Shown: positions 43,280 through 50,644 of the stretch, in pieces
How the letters are laid out: the number at the start of each line of letters is the position of its first letter
How positions within the stretch are numbered: the stretch's first letter is position 1
Source: UBA5066 sp046331465
GTDB lineage: Bacteria; Acidobacteriota; Thermoanaerobaculia; UBA5066
Length of the DNA: 64,000 nt
Assembly: GCA_046331465.1 (NCBI GenBank)
Contig: JAXLQV010000001.1
Location: forward strand, 1,798,001 to 1,862,000
Direction of reading: 5' to 3'
The notes under the pieces: model-generated
What the model was told of the DNA's origin: nothing
The model's database searches: none
Seen by the model: the letters and a program-made list of their open reading frames with translations, nothing else
Position numbers and translations under genes: made by a program

Positions 43280-43304
43280 GAGCAAAGCCCGTCCGGAAGG
43301 GGCG

Positions 43305-45254
43305 TCAGGCGTCGGGGGCGGCCGGGACCTCGCCGGAGGGGAGACGCCGGCCCCGCGCGTGGAGGGCGCGGAGCGCCGCGTCGACGAGCCGGCCGCGGTC
43401 GATCGGCTTGACGAGGTACTCGACGGCGCCGAGACGGAGCCCCTCGAGCCGCTCGTCGACGACCGAGGCGACGAGGATCGGCGTCTGGCGCGTCGCCTCG
43501 TCCTCCCGGAGCTCCTGGAGGAGGTCGAGCCCGTCGCGGTCCGGCAGGCGGATGTCGAGGACGACGAGGAGCGGCGTCCGCTCGCGGGCCGCCGCGAGAC
43601 CCTCCGCGGCCGTGGTCGCCGTCCGGACGGTGAAGCCGTGCTTCTCGAGGGTCTCGCGGAGGATGGCGAGGAAGTCGGCGTCGTCGTCGATCGCGAGGAC
43701 GTCCGCCGCGTTCCCCTCGGCCGGCGCGAGCCCGTGGAAGACGCCCGACTCCGAGGAGGTCTCCGCGACGCGGAGCGAGAAGCGGAAGACCGAGCCGGTC
43801 CCGGCCCGCCCGTCGACGGAGATCTCGGCGCCGTGGGCGTCGAGGATCGACTTGACGATCGCGAGGCCGAGCCCGATCCCCCCGAAGCGGCGCGTCGCCG
43901 ACGCGTCGCTCTGGTAGAACTTGTCGAAGACGCGCGCCCTCTCCTCGGGCGGGATGCCGATCCCGGTGTCGGCGACCCAGACCTCGACCCGCCGGTCGTC
44001 CGCGGCCATCCGGGCCCCGACCTCCACCTCTCCGCCGTCCGGCGTGAACTTGAGGGCGTTCGTGATCAGGTTCTCGAGGACCTGGGTGAGGCGGTCGCGG
44101 TCGCCGTCGACCGACTTGAGGTCGCGGTCGACGACCGTCTTCAGGTGGATGCGGCGCCGCCGGGCGTCGGCCTCGATCCCGGCCACGATCTGGGTGATGA
44201 GCCGCCCGATCTGGAACGGCGTCGGGTGGATCGGGACCCGGCCGAGCTCCATCCGCGAGAAGTCGAGGAGCATGTTGATCGTCTTCGTCAGCCGCTCGGA
44301 GTTCCGGAGGCAGACCTCGAGGCCCTTCCGCTGCGCCTCGGTCGTCGGCCCGAGCTGCCCCTCCTGGATGAACTCGACGTAGCCGCGGATCGCGGCGAGC
44401 GGCGTCCGGAGCTCGTGCGAGACGTTCGCGAGGAGGTCGGTCTTCATCCGGTCGAGCGTGGAGAGCTCGCGGTTCGCCGTCTCGAGCCGCTCGACCTGCT
44501 GCTGGATCCGCTCGGCCATCCGGTTGAAGGCCTCGGCGAGCGTCTCGATCTCGTCTCCCGTCCGGACCGTGGGGAGAGAGGTCCCCTTCCCCTCGGAGAA
44601 GGCCCGGACCCCCTCGGTCAGGCCGAGGAGGGGCCGCGCGACGCGCCCGGCCATCCAGGACGCGAAGAACGCGACCGTCGCGAGCGCGAGGAGGACGAGG
44701 AGGAGCGTCGACTGGAGGTCCGACGTGACGCGTTCCCAGACCTTGTCGTACTTGAAGACGTAGAGGACCGAGTACGGGTGGCGGCCCCAGTCCTCGAAGT
44801 AGGGGGTCGACACCATGAGGACCCTGCCGACGCCGGCGAGGTCGCGGCGCTCGGACCACGGCTCCTGCAGGCCGGCGACGTTCACGAGGTCCTCGTCGGC
44901 GAGCCGCCGGCGGGGCCGCTCCGGGAGGAGCATCAGGTCGGGGCTCTCCATCGAGTCGAACAGGACGTCGCCCGAGACGGAGAGGACGAAGAGCCGGTGC
45001 AGGTCCTCGTTGAGCGCCATCGTCGTTCGGACGACGTCGCGGAACTTGTAGGTGGGGTAGTAGAGGCGCCAGGCGTTGCAGAGCTGGTTGTTCGTCGTCT
45101 TCGCGAAGCCGAGGGCGTAGGTCTCGAGGAGGTCCTTCTGGTCCCTCACGCGGACGAAGATGAGCGTGCCGGAGACGATCAGCAGGAGCGCTCCCATCAG
45201 CGCGGAGAAGATGAGCGCGAAGCGCCCGCGGAGCGACCGCCGGAGCCCGGTCAC
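43305..45254 (-). CDS. Hybrid sensor histidine kinase (HAMP, HisKA, HATPase, REC)
   Basis: 649 residues from the GTG that overlaps the upstream solute-binding gene's stop (GTGA). Membrane helix (about 12-33), periplasmic sensor region (about 34-185), second helix (about 187-206), HAMP (about 207-260), coiled coil, HisKA with VSHELRTPLAAI (His near 281), HATPase with NLITNALKFTPDGG, DTGIGIPPEE and GGIGLGLAI, then a C-terminal receiver with acceptor in VVLDIRLPDRDG (Asp near 566). Coupling to a periplasmic binding lipoprotein suggests that protein presents the ligand. Confidence 0.94.
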   Translation of the reverse strand: MTGLRRSLRGRFALIFSALMGALLLIVSGTLIFVRVRDQKDLLETYALGFAKTTNNQLCNAWRLYYPTYKFRDVVRTTMALNEDLHRLFVLSVSGDVLFDSMESPDLMLLPERPRRRLADEDLVNVAGLQEPWSERRDLAGVGRVLMVSTPYFEDWGRHPYSVLYVFKYDKVWERVTSDLQSTLLLVLLALATVAFFASWMAGRVARPLLGLTEGVRAFSEGKGTSLPTVRTGDEIETLAEAFNRMAERIQQQVERLETANRELSTLDRMKTDLLANVSHELRTPLAAIRGYVEFIQEGQLGPTTEAQRKGLEVCLRNSERLTKTINMLLDFSRMELGRVPIHPTPFQIGRLITQIVAGIEADARRRRIHLKTVVDRDLKSVDGDRDRLTQVLENLITNALKFTPDGGEVEVGARMAADDRRVEVWVADTGIGIPPEERARVFDKFYQSDASATRRFGGIGLGLAIVKSILDAHGAEISVDGRAGTGSVFRFSLRVAETSSESGVFHGLAPAEGNAADVLAIDDDADFLAILRETLEKHGFTVRTATTAAEGLAAARERTPLLVVLDIRLPDRDGLDLLQELREDEATRQTPILVASVVDERLEGLRLGAVEYLVKPIDRGRLVDAALRALHARGRRLPSGEVPAAPDA

Positions 45255-46753
45255 TTCAGCCTCACGTCGCGGAGGTCGAGCTGGCCGTCGGCGCGCGCCT
45301 GCCACTCGACCCCGGGCGTCAGGGCGTGCCGGTCGTAGCTGACGAGGAGCGGGATCCAGGGGAGGTCGTCGACGAGGCGCCGCATCGCCTTCTGCAGGAG
45401 GTCGCGACGGAGGACGGGGTCGAGGGTCCGGCCGATCTCGTCGACCGAGGCGTCCATCTCGTCGGTCCCGTAGCCGCAGGGGTTCAGAGGCGCCTCCTTC
45501 CGCGAGAAGTTCCCCTCGAAGAGCTCGCCGGCGTCGCCCGTCGAGCAGATCCAGCCGGAGACGAAGAAGTCGGCGTCGCACGCCACGGAGCGCCGGTCGA
45601 ACTCCGCCTGCGGGACGGCCTCCTGTCGGACGGCGACCCCGGCCGCCGCGAAGGAGTCGAGGAGGATCCGGTCCATCGGGCCGCCCGGGGCGACCGTGAG
45701 GAAGCGGAACGGCGCCTCCTGCCGGAAGCCGGCTTCGGCGAGGAGCCGCCGGGCCTGGCCCGGGACGAAGGTCGGAACCGACAGCCCCGGGTCGAAGCCG
45801 ACGATCGCCGGTGGGACGAACTGGCTCGCGGGGAACGCTCCCTCCGCCGGGATGGCCGAGACGAGCCGCTTGTAGTCGATCGACGCGCGGAGGGCCCGGC
45901 GGACGCGGACGTCGGAGAGGGGGTTCGCGGGGCCGCCGGAGATCTTCATCGCGAGGAAATGGACCGCGAGCCCCGGGCGCTCGACGAGGGTGAAGGTCCC
46001 GTCGGCCCTGTGCGCGGCCCACGACGTGCGGGTCGGGGCGAAGACGATCGCGGGGGCGAGGCGGCGCGCCTCGGCCCACATCGGCTCTCCCTCCGCGGTG
46101 ACGCGGAAGACGACGGTCCGGATCGGGGGCGGGCCGCCCCAGTAGTCCTCGTGCGCCTCGAGCCGGAGCGACTCGCCCCGGTGCCACTCGGCGATCCGGT
46201 AGGGGCCCGTCCCGGAGGGCGCGCGGAAGAACGCCTCCTCGCCGAGCCGGTCGACGGACCTCTTCGGCAGGATGTAGACGAACGAGAGGACCGAGAGGAG
46301 GCCGGCGGGCCTCTCGGAGACGATGTCGACCGTGAGCGGGTCGATGATCCGCACTTCCCGGATCGCCGAGACGTAGCGGTAGATGTCCCGATCGGGCTTC
46401 GCCTTCAGGCGCTGGATCGACCAGGCGACGTCGTCCGCCGTGAGCGTCGTCCCATCCTGGAAGAGGACGCCGTCGCGGAGCCGGAAGCGCCAGACGAGGC
46501 CTTCGCGGATCTCCCAGCTCTTCGCGAGGCAGGGCGCGAAGGTCATCTGCCGGTCGTACCGGACGAGCGGCTCGAACACGTTCATCGCGAGCGTGTCGGC
46601 GACGAACTCGAACTTCGCGTTCGGGTCGAGCGTCGGAAGGTCCGTCGACCAGACGACGTGGAGCTCACGCCCGTGCCCGCGGCCCGAGCAGGCCCCGGCG
46701 AAGATCAGCAGGACCAGAACCAGCCCGGCGAGCACCGGGCGCTGCCTCCTCAC
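45251..46753 (-). CDS. Family-5 extracellular solute-binding lipoprotein coupled to a histidine kinase
   Basis: 500 residues. Signal with lipobox FAGAC (Cys about 22). SBP_bac_5 features: TDLPTLDPNAKFEF (about 37-50), LRDGVLFQDGTTLTADDVAWSI (about 92-113 in parts), SGTGPYRIAEWHRGE (about 178), DVRVRRALRASIDYKRL (about 278). C-terminus (DDLPWIPLLVSYDRHALTPGVEW in parts) parallels the other two orphan family members in the window. Leaderless GTG: TAGCAT lies six bases upstream. No importer genes are near; its stop overlaps the hybrid kinase start. Confidence 0.93.
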   Translation of the reverse strand: MRRQRPVLAGLVLVLLIFAGACSGRGHGRELHVVWSTDLPTLDPNAKFEFVADTLAMNVFEPLVRYDRQMTFAPCLAKSWEIREGLVWRFRLRDGVLFQDGTTLTADDVAWSIQRLKAKPDRDIYRYVSAIREVRIIDPLTVDIVSERPAGLLSVLSFVYILPKRSVDRLGEEAFFRAPSGTGPYRIAEWHRGESLRLEAHEDYWGGPPPIRTVVFRVTAEGEPMWAEARRLAPAIVFAPTRTSWAAHRADGTFTLVERPGLAVHFLAMKISGGPANPLSDVRVRRALRASIDYKRLVSAIPAEGAFPASQFVPPAIVGFDPGLSVPTFVPGQARRLLAEAGFRQEAPFRFLTVAPGGPMDRILLDSFAAAGVAVRQEAVPQAEFDRRSVACDADFFVSGWICSTGDAGELFEGNFSRKEAPLNPCGYGTDEMDASVDEIGRTLDPVLRRDLLQKAMRRLVDDLPWIPLLVSYDRHALTPGVEWQARADGQLDLRDVRLK

Positions 46754-46759
46754 CCGGAC

Positions 46760-46765
46760 ATGCTA
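46760..46765 (-). promoter_or_regulatory. -10 element of the solute-binding protein/kinase operon, leaderless
   Basis: Minus-strand TAGCAT, six bases (GTCCGG), then the GTG at 46753. Confidence 0.5.
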
Positions 46766-46854
46766 TCGCGATCGGGCCCCTGGCCGGCACTCGCGTGGCG
46801 GGAATCCGCGAGGGGTCCAGATTGTTCTCCAGAGGACCCACGAGGGAGGCACCG

Positions 46855-48000
46855 ATGCCGAAGAAGCCGACGCCCGAGGACCTTCGCCACATCCTCTCCC
46901 TGCGGACCGAGCCTTGCATCTCCCTGTTCCTCGCCCTCCCGCGGCACGGCCCCGAGCTCGCGAAGGCCCCGGTCCGCTTCCGGGCGCTCGTCCGGCAGGC
47001 CGAGACGCTCCTGGGCGAGCGCTACGACGCCCGACGGGTCAAGGCGCTCCTCGGGCCGCTCGCCGGCCTGGCCGAGGCGACGGACGTCTTCACACCGGGA
47101 CCGGAGAGCCTCGCCGCCTTCCGCGCGGACGGGCTCTTCGAGACGTACCGGCTCTGGCCGGCGCCCCCCGAGGGAGTCGTCGTCGCCGACAGCTTCCACG
47201 TCAAGCCGCTCATCCGGTGCCTGCAGGACAGGCACCGCTACCTCGTCCTCGCGCTCGGCTCGCGGCGCGCGACGCTCTGGGAAGGCTCCGAGCGCGGGCT
47301 CGTCCCGCGGCCGGTGCCCGGCCTTCCGAGGTCGGCCGAGGAGGCCGCGCCGGCCGAGCCGGGCGGTCGGGGCGGGCCACCGCGGAGCGGGGGCCGGGCA
47401 TCCGGGCCGGGGCACGGGAAGGGACCCGGCGAAGGAGACAGCGGCCGCAGGGAGGAGGACCGGCTCCGGTTCTTCCGCGCCGTCGACGCCGCCCTCGGCG
47501 AGACCGTGGGGGACGGCGCGCCGATCGTCGTCGCGGGTGCGGCGCCCCTGCTGCCCCTGTTCCGCGAGGCCTGCAGCCACGCGGCCCGCCACGGCGAAGG
47601 GGTCGAGGGGGCCGTCGACGACCTCGGGGCGGAGGAGCTCCACGCGCGAACGCTCCCGGCGGCCCGGAAGGCGCTCGATGCGCGCGACGCCCGGCTCGCC
47701 GAAGACTTCCGGCGCCAGCTCGACCGAGGCCTCGCGACCGACGTCCTGACGCGCGTCGCCGAGGCGGCCGTGAGCGGACGGGTCCGGCGCCTCCTCGTCG
47801 CCGACGGGCGCCGCCTCTTCGGCCGGGTCGACCGTGCGACCGGCGAGGTGACGCTCCACGCGGGGCAGACCGGCCCGCAGGACGACGACGTCCTCGACGA
47901 CCTCGCCGAGATCGTCCTCGAGCGCGGCGGCGAGGTCCTCGTTCTCGACCCGGAGAGGATGCCCGGCGAAGTCGCGGCGGTCGCGACGTTCCGCTGGTGA
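46855..48000 (+). CDS. baeRF3-like (bacterial archaeo-eukaryotic release factor family) protein
   Basis: 381 residues from the ATG at 46855 (GAGGGAGG upstream). The N-terminal half (LSLRTEPCISLFLALPRHGPE, then RALVRQAETLL, LLGPLAGLAEATDVFTPG, FHVKPLIRCLQDRHRYLVLALGS) follows the baeRF3 pattern; the C-terminal half (PIVVAGAAPLLPLFREA, RVRRLLVADGRRLFG, DDLAEIVLERGGEVLVLDPERMPG) matches the eRF1-like second domain. A Gly/Pro/Arg-rich linker (about 165-200) joins them. Relatives are proposed ribosome-associated stress or hibernation factors. Family call is by pattern only. Confidence 0.7.
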   Translation: MPKKPTPEDLRHILSLRTEPCISLFLALPRHGPELAKAPVRFRALVRQAETLLGERYDARRVKALLGPLAGLAEATDVFTPGPESLAAFRADGLFETYRLWPAPPEGVVVADSFHVKPLIRCLQDRHRYLVLALGSRRATLWEGSERGLVPRPVPGLPRSAEEAAPAEPGGRGGPPRSGGRASGPGHGKGPGEGDSGRREEDRLRFFRAVDAALGETVGDGAPIVVAGAAPLLPLFREACSHAARHGEGVEGAVDDLGAEELHARTLPAARKALDARDARLAEDFRRQLDRGLATDVLTRVAEAAVSGRVRRLLVADGRRLFGRVDRATGEVTLHAGQTGPQDDDVLDDLAEIVLERGGEVLVLDPERMPGEVAAVATFRW

Positions 48001-48007
48001 CCTCCTC

Positions 48008-48035
48008 GCGCCGCCGGGCGAGCGCCCGGCGGCGC
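48008..48035 (+). terminator. Hairpin after the baeRF3-like gene
   Basis: Perfect 12-bp stem (GCGCCGCCGGGC/GCCCGGCGGCGC) with a 4-nt loop, eight bases after the stop codon; no T-run follows, so it may be a weak or processing hairpin. Confidence 0.5.
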
Positions 48036-48076
48036 TGGCATCATGGGACGGCGCCGCGGCGCCGTGGAGGTGGGTG

Positions 48077-48670
48077 ATGGAGCTGCTCGACGCGAGCCGG
48101 AGCGTCCTCGTCGTGATCGACCTGCAGGGGAAGCTGATGGAAGTCGTCCACCGGCCGAAGCTGGTCGTGGAGGCGACGCTCCGGCTGATGAAGCTCGCGG
48201 AGATGTTCGCCGTCCCGGTCCTCCTGACGGAGCAGTACCCGAAGGGGCTCGGGCCGACGCACCCCGACGTGATGGCGGGCTTCGACGCGCTCACCGTGCC
48301 GAAGCGCGCGCTCGCGAAGACGGCCTACGGCTGCTGCGGGGAGCCGGCGTTCCTCAGGGCGATGGACGAGCTCCGGCCGCGCCTGCGGTCGGGCCCCCGG
48401 CAGGTCGTCGTCGCCGGGATCGAGGCCCACGTCTGCGTCCTGCAGACGGTCCTCGAGCTGATCCACTGGGGGAACCAGGCGCACGTCTCGTGGGACGCCG
48501 TCAGCGGGCGCGGCGAGGAGTACCGCCGCCACGCGCTCGAGAGGATGGCGGCCGCCGGCGCCGCGATCACGAACCACGAGTCCGTCGGCTTCGAGTGGTG
48601 CCGCGACAAGAGCCACCCGCGGTTCAAGGACCTCTCGAACCTCCTGAAGGAAGGCCAGCCCGCCGGGTGA
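48077..48670 (+). CDS. Isochorismatase-family cysteine hydrolase (YcaC-like)
   Basis: 197 residues, cytosolic. The catalytic triad of the family is visible: Asp15 in VVIDLQGKL, Lys near 81 in AKTAYGC, and Cys near 120 in IEAHVCVLQTV, with the cis-peptide-type GIEAHVC context. I start at the ATG at 48077, six bases after GGAGGT; a GTG lies one codon earlier. Substrate unknown; the family includes nicotinamidases and YcaC. It stands alone between the baeRF3 gene and a convergent terminator. Confidence 0.9.
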   Translation: MELLDASRSVLVVIDLQGKLMEVVHRPKLVVEATLRLMKLAEMFAVPVLLTEQYPKGLGPTHPDVMAGFDALTVPKRALAKTAYGCCGEPAFLRAMDELRPRLRSGPRQVVVAGIEAHVCVLQTVLELIHWGNQAHVSWDAVSGRGEEYRRHALERMAAAGAAITNHESVGFEWCRDKSHPRFKDLSNLLKEGQPAG

Positions 48671-48675
48671 CGGGC

Positions 48676-48708
48676 CGGGGAGGGGACCGCTGCGCGGCCC
48701 CCTCCCCG
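48676..48708. terminator. Hairpin between converging isochorismatase and glnK genes
   Basis: Ten-bp stem (CGGGGAGGGG with CCCCTCCCCG) around a 13-nt loop, located between the two stop codons; suited to ending transcription from both directions. No T-run. Confidence 0.55.
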
Positions 48709-48722
48709 CGCGTCCGGGCTCC

Positions 48723-49106
48723 TCAGGTCGCGGCGACGGTCTCGGGGTGCGGGTCGACTCCGACGGGCGTCACCGCGGCCCCGTCGACCTCTCCCGTCCG
48801 GATGCGGACGACCTGCTCGACCGGGAGGACGAAGATCTTCCCGTCCCCGACCTCGCCGGTGCGGGCGGCCCGCGCGATCGTCGCGACCGTCGTCGCGACG
48901 AAGTGGTTCGAGACGCCGATCTCGATCCGCACCTTCTCGGCGAGCTCCATCTTCACCGTCGTCCCGCGGTAGGTCTCCACGCGCTCGGTCTCACCGCCGT
49001 GCCCGTGGACGCGCGAGATGGTGAGGCCCTGGACGTCGTTCCGGAACAGGGCCTCGAGGACGTCGTTCAGCTTCTCGGGCCGGAGGACGGCGACGACGAG
49101 CTTCAC
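48723..49106 (-). CDS. glnK: PII-type nitrogen regulatory protein GlnK, lacking the usual uridylylation Tyr51
   Basis: 127 residues from the GTG that overlaps the amtB stop. LRPEKLNDVLEAL (8-20), T-loop region about 36-54, and TGEVGDGKIFVL matching the PII C-terminal signature. Numbered like E. coli GlnB, Tyr46 is kept, but position 51 is Val and position 39 Glu instead of Tyr and Gln. GlnD-type uridylylation at Tyr51 is therefore impossible. A C-terminal tail of about 15 residues extends beyond GlnB. It should gate the ammonium channel AmtB. Confidence 0.93.
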   Translation of the reverse strand: MKLVVAVLRPEKLNDVLEALFRNDVQGLTISRVHGHGGETERVETYRGTTVKMELAEKVRIEIGVSNHFVATTVATIARAARTGEVGDGKIFVLPVEQVVRIRTGEVDGAAVTPVGVDPHPETVAAT

Positions 49107-50401
49107 GAGCGCACCTCGCGGACGAGCACCGGAGAGGGCGCGACGAGGGGCGCGGCGGGCGCGCTCTCGCGCAGGAGGAGGAGGGCGCCCTCGCCGGAGG
49201 TGTAGGCCTCCTCGCCGTGCTGGCTGAAGTCGAGGCCGATTCCCTCCTCGCCGGCCGTCGCCTTCAGCGCGCGGACGGCCCCGATCGCCTTCAGGAGGAC
49301 GAACGTGACGCCCCCGCTCCAGGCGATCGACGCGAGGCACGCGAGGAGCTGCACGAGGAGCTGGCGCGGGTTGCCGAAGAGGAGGCCGTCGGACGGAGAG
49401 CCCCAGGAGACCTGCGCGAGGACGCCGGTCAGGAGCGCCCCGACGAGCCCGCCGAGGCCGTGGGCCCCGACGACGTCGAGGGAGTCGTCGAGCCGGGTCC
49501 GCGCGCGCCAGACGATCGCGAAGTAGGAGGGGAGCGCCGCGATCGCGCCGATCGCGAGGGCCGAGAGGGGCGAGACGAGGCCCGCCGCCGGCGTGATCGC
49601 GACGAGGCCGACGACGATCCCCGTGGCGGCGCCGACGGCGGTCGCCTTGCGGCTCCGCGCGAGGTCGAGGAGGGACCAGACGACGAGCGTCGCGGAGGGG
49701 GCGAGGAAGCTGTTGACGAAGGCGAGGGCGGCGCTCCTGTTCGCCCCGAGCGCGCTCCCGCCGTTGAAGCCGAACCAGCCGAACCAGAGGAGGCCGGCGC
49801 CGAGCAGCGTGAACGGGACGTTGTGCGGCAGCATCGCCTGCCGCGCGTGGTCCTTGCGCGGGCCGAGGACGAGGGCGGCGACGAGCGCCGCCACGCCGGC
49901 GCTGACGTGGACGACGGTCCCCCCGGCGAAGTCGAGGGCGCCCAGCGAGGAGAGGAAGCCGCCGCCCCAGACCCAGTGCGCGATCGGCGCGTAGACGAGG
50001 AGCGACCAGAGCGTGATGAACGCGAGGTAGGGGCCGAAGCGCATCCGCTCGACGATGGCGCCCGAGATGAGCGCGGCGGTGATGATCGCGAACGTCCCCT
50101 GGTAGACGGCGAAGAGGAGGTGCGGGATCGTCGCGGCGGCCGGACCGGGGTCGAGGCCGACCCCGGAGAGGAGCGCCCAGGAGAGCCCGCCGACGCCCGG
50201 GGTCCCCGGGGCGAACGAGAGCGAGTAGCCGAGGAGGACCCAGGCCACGCCGACGAAGCCGAGCGAGGCGACGCTCATCATCATCGTGTTCAGGGCGTTC
50301 TTGGAGCGGACGAGACCGCCGTAGAAGAAGCCGAGCGCCGGCGTCATGAGGAGGACGAGCGCCGTCGAGAGGAGCATCCAGGTCGTGTCGGCGGCGTTCA
50401 T
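49103..50401 (-). CDS. amtB: Ammonium channel AmtB
   Basis: 432-residue membrane protein with about eleven helices; conducts ammonium into the cell. The N-terminus ADTTWMLLSTALVLLMTPALGFFYGGLVR, then FAGGTVVHVSAGVAALVAAL, LLWFGWFGFNGGSALGANR and VGAHGLGGLVGALLTG (with pore His) are Amt signatures. A short cytoplasmic C-terminal tail includes GIGLDFSQHGEEAY, the typical end for PII contact. It is preceded by a sigma-54 promoter and coupled to glnK. Confidence 0.95.
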   Translation of the reverse strand: MNAADTTWMLLSTALVLLMTPALGFFYGGLVRSKNALNTMMMSVASLGFVGVAWVLLGYSLSFAPGTPGVGGLSWALLSGVGLDPGPAAATIPHLLFAVYQGTFAIITAALISGAIVERMRFGPYLAFITLWSLLVYAPIAHWVWGGGFLSSLGALDFAGGTVVHVSAGVAALVAALVLGPRKDHARQAMLPHNVPFTLLGAGLLWFGWFGFNGGSALGANRSAALAFVNSFLAPSATLVVWSLLDLARSRKATAVGAATGIVVGLVAITPAAGLVSPLSALAIGAIAALPSYFAIVWRARTRLDDSLDVVGAHGLGGLVGALLTGVLAQVSWGSPSDGLLFGNPRQLLVQLLACLASIAWSGGVTFVLLKAIGAVRALKATAGEEGIGLDFSQHGEEAYTSGEGALLLLRESAPAAPLVAPSPVLVREVRS

Positions 50402-50490
50402 CGGGCGGTTCCGTCCGGGGAGAGAGGGCGTTCGAGGCTTCGGCGCATGGGTCCTCCGTGTCGTTTCGCCATGCCGGGCGTACCCCGGGA

Positions 50491-50507
50491 GTGCAAGGGG
50501 CGTGCTC
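50491..50507 (-). promoter_or_regulatory. Sigma-54 (-24/-12) promoter of amtB-glnK
   Basis: Minus-strand GAGCAC, five bases, TTGCAC. All of GCAC-N5-TTGCA matches consensus; only the first G of the -24 GG is A. Start near 50481 would give a leader of about 80 nt. Confidence 0.65.
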
Positions 50508-50593
50508 GAGCGCGCGAAGCGCCCCGGGCGGGGCGAAGGCGTTGTGCCGTCACGGTTTTCGCGCCCGGATCCGTTTTCGGAAAGTGCAGTCCG

Positions 50594-50613
50594 ATACGAC
50601 GAAATTGTCGTAT
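50594..50613. promoter_or_regulatory. Enhancer-like inverted repeat 1 upstream of amtB
   Basis: ATACGAC-N6-GTCGTAT, perfect 7-bp arms, centred about 104 bp upstream of the -24/-12 promoter: a usual distance for a sigma-54 activator site. Confidence 0.6.
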
Positions 50614-50623
50614 TCGCTCGAAA

Positions 50624-50643
50624 ATACGACGGAGCTGTCGGAA
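50624..50643. promoter_or_regulatory. Enhancer-like inverted repeat 2 upstream of amtB
   Basis: ATACGAC-N6-GTCGGAA, centred exactly 30 bp from repeat 1, i.e. about three helical turns, so both sites face the same side of the DNA. Confidence 0.55.
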
Positions 50644-50644
50644 A

